NCBI GenBank assembly: GCA_003991915.1
Contig: RQTK01000790.1
Location: 4,514-68,513, forward strand
DNA: 64,000 nucleotides
Direction of reading: 5' to 3'
Origin: Elysia chlorotica
Lineage: Eukaryota > Mollusca > Gastropoda > Plakobranchidae
Numbering within the stretch: the first letter of the stretch is position 1; the number at the start of each line of letters is the position of its first letter. The position numbers and the translations under genes were made by a program. Positions 59,948-64,000 of this stretch are shown piece by piece. The notes under the pieces were generated by a model, which was not told the DNA's origin, ran no database searches, and saw only the letters and a program-made list of their open reading frames with translations.

Positions 59948-59969
59948 AAGATAGACAGAGAGAGAGAGG

Positions 59970-60011
<42 letters not shown>

Positions 60012-60046
60012 TAGAGAGACAGAGACAGAGACACAGAGACACAACG
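59861..60046 (+). repeat. (GATA)n followed by (GA)n compound microsatellite
   Basis: About 21 GATA units are followed by GA and GACA-rich sequence. Confidence 0.95.
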
Positions 60047-60954
60047 AGGAAACCTTAAAGCTCCATTGAACAGAAAATAGTGGAAATCTTATGTGGAAAA
60101 ATCTAAACTACGAATTGCTTTTGACATTCTATTTTTGCAACGGGACCCCGTAAAATGTCTAGGATATATCTCGTTTAAAATGTAAAATCGAGAGTCTTTT
60201 TGTTAGTTAAGGAAGGCCCTTATAAGATTACATTTTAGTCTTCATAAAAATTCAAGGCTTTTCATCGCACTCATTTAAATCGAATTTCTAGTAGAAAACT
60301 TTAGAACATGACGGTGGAATGAAACTCAATTAACTAATCTTAAAATATTATCTCAAGGTCAAGGCTTGTTATTTTTGGAATCCTAGCTTACGGCAGTTTT
60401 AAATTTCTTTCACCTATACTTATTTAATCATAATCCCTGATATCAAGATAGTATTTTACAAATCTTTGTTTTACGAGTCTGGGTTTAGTGAAGAATCCAT
60501 TGAGTTAATACTATTTTTGTTAAAGATTCTACTACGCATGTCCTTGAAATCAAAATAAGTCACCCACTTCATCTATGTTTGTCTTGACAGCACACTTTTT
60601 AAAGGATCTAGCAGAACCTAGGTCTAGTAATAGTTCAAATCATCGGTTCTTAATCCTTTTTTTAAATTGTCATTATTCGTAAAAGTGGTTGGAGCATGCG
60701 CTGAATTTTGAAACTAGACCAGAGATTTTAATGATACTTATGTAGACAGTGTCTCACGGCGTAGAATAAGCTTAGTGTCCAATTATCACAAAAACCACGG
60801 CATAGGGTTCGGTATCCGCCCAATTACCACTAAAGTTAACGAATAGAGTGTGGCGACGAGGTAACTTGGTGGTAAGTCGTGCGGCTCCATATCAGTTATA
60901 TCGGGTGTTGTGTCCATCACAGGCCCGAATTATTTGGTGCTCTGTGTTAATACA

Positions 60955-61960
60955 TAAAGATGGCAAATATATAAAAAAATTTTTACACTAAATTAATTCA
61001 CACTCGCTTTTTGCACTAAATAATGGACCAGTGGTATTTTTCAAACAAACTCACAGCTGTACATTTAAAAAATTCATCAAAACAATCATTAGTATACTAA
61101 AAACAAGCCTGGAACCCTTTTCTAATGCACATGGTTTGAACATTTTAGATCATCGCCAAACATTCCTTTTTGTTACTATGAATGTCGGTAATTTCAAACA
61201 AATTCATTTATAATTGTGCGCTTTAAAAATTCAAATCACCCACACATAAAATGGCACAAATAGTTTGAACATGAAATCATTGTCCCTCTCAATTTTCTAT
61301 CAGAATCATTGACCAATGGTATTTTTCAAACATATTTACAGCTGTTTGATTTAAAAATTCATCAAATCAAAGTCACGCACACATAAAATGACACAAGCAC
61401 ATGTAGCTTGAACATTAAATCATTGCCAGACTCACTTTTCGTTCAGAATAATGGAACAAAAATATTCAAATTTACAGCTTTACGTCTTAAAATTTCCCCA
61501 AACCCAATGATGAAAATACCAAAGGCACGACTGGCACCCTTTTCAAATTCACTCATAAATAAAACGACACAAATAATTTGCACATACAATCATTCAATGT
61601 CGCATTTGTTTTTCGCTCTAAATCATCAAACAAGAAATTACACTAATAAATTAAAACCGTGCACTTTGAAAACTAAGCAAAATAAATAACTTCTGACAAA
61701 AGACTGCCACCCTTTTAAAAATTCACCCACAAGTAAACACTACAATGAGAGAAAGGAACAGAATTTAAACAAATCATGTCACACTGATACTAGCTTTTTT
61801 GTTCTGAAAAATGAATGAATGACTTTTTCTTAAAGCAAATTTAAAGATGTACATTTAGCTAATTCGTCGAAATATATGTTTATAATACTAAAACAAAAAG
61901 TAAAAACAAGACTGGCAGCCTTTATAGTGTACACAGATTTCACAACTTCAGATATTCAAT
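60955..61960 (+). repeat. Degenerate tandem array, units of about 135-200 bp
   Basis: A recurring pattern, roughly TTTTTCAAACAAACTCACAG then CTGTACATTTAAAAATTCATC, appears near 61040, 61190, 61325, 61465, 61630 and 61835. A second pattern, GACTGGCACCCTTTTCAAAT with ACACAAATA, TTGAACAT and AATCATT, appears between them. Copies differ a lot, so the array is old. No protein is encoded. Confidence 0.6.
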
Positions 61961-62655
61961 TTACACAGTGTAATAGTAATCACTGTAAAATATCAGCTAG
62001 CTGAAACACTATGCGTCACTCCATTCCAGCTAAAAAAAAAAAAAAGTCCAATTTTGTAAAATGTAGGCGTAGATCTTTTTGAAAATGTACACCATCTTAG
62101 TTAATTCAAAATGTGATCTACTCCATTGACATAAAAATCAATACAATCATTATCATTAACCAGTATCATAGACTTTAGATGTTATGTTTTTTTTTTAAAG
62201 AAGATTTAACTTAGTGAGGGTCTGATAATGACAGAGGCTCATCTAGAAGAACCAAAGGTAACAGGGGAAACCATGATTAGCAGCCCAATATTGTAAGGGC
62301 GCACTGTCGGGCGCTCTTGTTGATGAACACATAAGTGTAAGAGTACATTTTACTGTTACAGATCCTGGGCCTCACGGTTCGATTAAACAGGGACTGCTAT
62401 ACTTTTGGACCTAAAGCAGGATACACAGATGTGATTGGAGCTTTAAGTACATTTGCTGCGGGCATAAGCTGCCACATATCCATGTAAACTGAGGGTTGAC
62501 AAATATTCTTTTTTTAAAGTTTCTGGAATACTTTCGCTGAGGTTATCTGGCAGCTGACACTCAACATTTGCATGAAAGGCACACCTTCTAGTCAGGAGTT
62601 CTGTATTTAAGAGTGGTTTGGTACTTTATAAACATTAACGATATCGCGCAAGATG
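61961..62655. other. Non-coding stretch, no recognised feature
   Basis: AT-rich sequence between the degenerate array and the compound microsatellite. No gene or known repeat recognised. Confidence 0.4.
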
Positions 62656-62656
62656 T

Positions 62657-62668
62657 GGAGGGAGAGAG

Positions 62669-62761
<93 letters not shown>

Positions 62762-62871
62762 CCGACAGACAGAGACAAAGACAGACAGACAAACAGACAG
62801 ACGGAAAACAGACAGACAGACAGGGACAGATAGAGAGACAGAATGACGGACACACAGACAAGCAAACAGAG

Positions 62872-62930
<59 letters not shown>

Positions 62931-63058
62931 GAATGGGAGAGAGAGAGAGACAGGAGACAGAGAGAGGAGAGAAAAAGAAAGAGAGACAGACAGACAGACA
63001 GACCCAGACAGAGACAGACAGACAGACAGACCCAGACAGAGACAGAGATACAGATGCA
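62657..63058 (+). repeat. Compound (GA)n and (ACAG)n microsatellite
   Basis: About 400 bases of GA tracts alternate with ACAG/ACAGAC blocks. Long Arg-Glu frames on one strand and Ser-Leu-Cys frames on the other are artefacts of the repeat. Confidence 0.95.
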
Positions 63059-63489
63059 AACATAGACACAGAGCCTGTTGGGGGCAGCAAAGATCCAAAT
63101 TTCTGTCAGATTCGGGGATGTCAGGACAAAGGACACACATGTGGACCAGAGAATTCCAGACGGGGCTTCAATACTGCCCCATCGATCAGACTAGCCCACA
63201 TAATAATCGTTACCTCTTATATAACTTCACAAAATAAAACATTCAGTATCGCAAATGTTTTTGGTTTAAAAGCATAATAGAGTAGGTGAGTTTGAGCCCT
63301 TAAAATTTGAACAAGATAACCACTGATAACAGGCTGTAAAAATAGACAAGCATCATAAGTGTCAATAAAATAAAATAATCGAATATTTGTGTTAGCCAAG
63401 GCTATACATTTTATATTGAAAGGGTAGCACCCTAATTATATAACAGGCAAACATGAGGTAAAATAATTGGAATCTGATGTGCCCCATTG

Positions 63490-63562
63490 GGACTCGAGCT
63501 GGCTTAGGTGGTAGAGCGCTGGTCTACTATTCGAGATATTCCCAGTTCGATCGTACGAAAGG
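63490..63562 (+). repeat. tRNA-like SINE head
   Basis: GAGCTGGCTTAGGTGGTAGA then GCGCTGGTC is an A-box region and CCCAGTTCGATCGTACGA a B-box region, spaced as in tRNA genes. No matching acceptor stem was found and the shared SINE body does not follow, so it is read as a retroposon remnant and not a functional tRNA. Confidence 0.5.
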
Positions 63563-64000
63563 GAAAATTGTCGGATGTTGCACCATATTGTGTTCAATTT
63601 ATGCACTTGACCAGCTCTGCTTCGATCAATCATTTGATGTAGACTGGTGATACATACCAATGATACACAATACATGCATTGATAGGTATGTCCAAGTTTA
63701 CCGTACAAAGAAGATCCTTTATGGCGACAAGTCCCAAGATTAAACGAACATTTTCTCAGCCTGACACTTCTTACGTGTGAAACAAATGCAGTCTTGGATA
63801 TAAAACTTAATTTTCTGTCAGCAATAGAAGTAAATTTCTAATAGTTTTTTTCCTCAATTAAATGCATATTTGCTAATCCAACAACAACGGAGCGGTGTTA
63901 ATAACAGCCAAACCCAAAAACCTGTAATTAACAGACAATTAAGTCAATTTTTAATATTTCTGCGTTGATCAAAAAATAATTTCTTTGGCATTGGCTGCAA
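63563..64000. other. Non-coding end of window
   Basis: AT-rich sequence with no recognised gene. Confidence 0.4.

Larger units (their letters stand above)
54800..60950. other. Repeat-rich stretch without recognised genes
   Basis: Apart from the SINE pieces and microsatellites listed separately, no coding gene was recognised on either strand. Open frames here are short and have no exon-like splice context or familiar motifs. Confidence 0.45.

Noticed and set aside
62588..63237. Long Arg-Glu and Ser-Leu reading frames on both strands
   Set aside because: They are translations of the compound GA and ACAG microsatellite.
63490..63562. Functional tRNA gene
   Set aside because: A and B boxes are present but no paired acceptor arm or full cloverleaf could be drawn; SINE heads of the same kind are common in the window.

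Overview
The window looks like animal nuclear DNA from a lophotrochozoan, most likely a gastropod mollusc. The evidence is small coding exons with GT-AG introns, AT-rich introns, abundant tRNA-derived SINEs, decayed LINEs, DNA transposons, and many GA/CT, ATT and GATA microsatellites. No bacterial features, rRNA, functional tRNA or CRISPR array were seen. The species assignment is an inference from general character only.

Layout. 0-9 kb: repeat-rich sequence with a gag-like retrotransposon scrap, an exon-sized ORF for a PA-clan (trypsin-fold) protease-like protein, an 18-unit 37-bp minisatellite, and one LINE on the minus strand split by two SINEs. 12.4-28.4 kb: a complete eight-exon cyclin L gene on the minus strand; the reconstructed exons join in frame to 553 codons plus stop. 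28.4-35 kb: spacer with a compact promoter, minisatellites, SINE fragments and an ATT tract. 35.06-36.76 kb: the first four coding exons of an LSG1-like ribosome-biogenesis GTPase on the plus strand. 39.17-50.02 kb: the last six exons of a DNAJC1-like (MTJ1/ERdj1) ER co-chaperone on the same strand. 50-64 kb: no gene recognised, only a LINE remnant, SINE pieces, microsatellites and an old degenerate tandem array.

The main oddity is the 36.8-39.2 kb junction. LSG1 lacks its whole GTPase domain downstream, and DNAJC1 lacks its J domain and membrane segment upstream. A 1.3-kb inverted-repeat element lies in the junction and a direct second copy sits in the next DNAJC1 intron. The two splice phases do not fit a simple in-frame fusion, so a rearrangement or an assembly join should be considered before a chimeric gene.

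A large pogo/Tigger-type transposase gene with its own introns, an acidic repeat and a broken PHD-like finger occupies a DNAJC1 intron (44.3-47.6 kb). Cyclin L acts in splicing-coupled transcription, LSG1 in 60S export-factor recycling and DNAJC1 at the ER membrane, so the neighbours share no obvious pathway.
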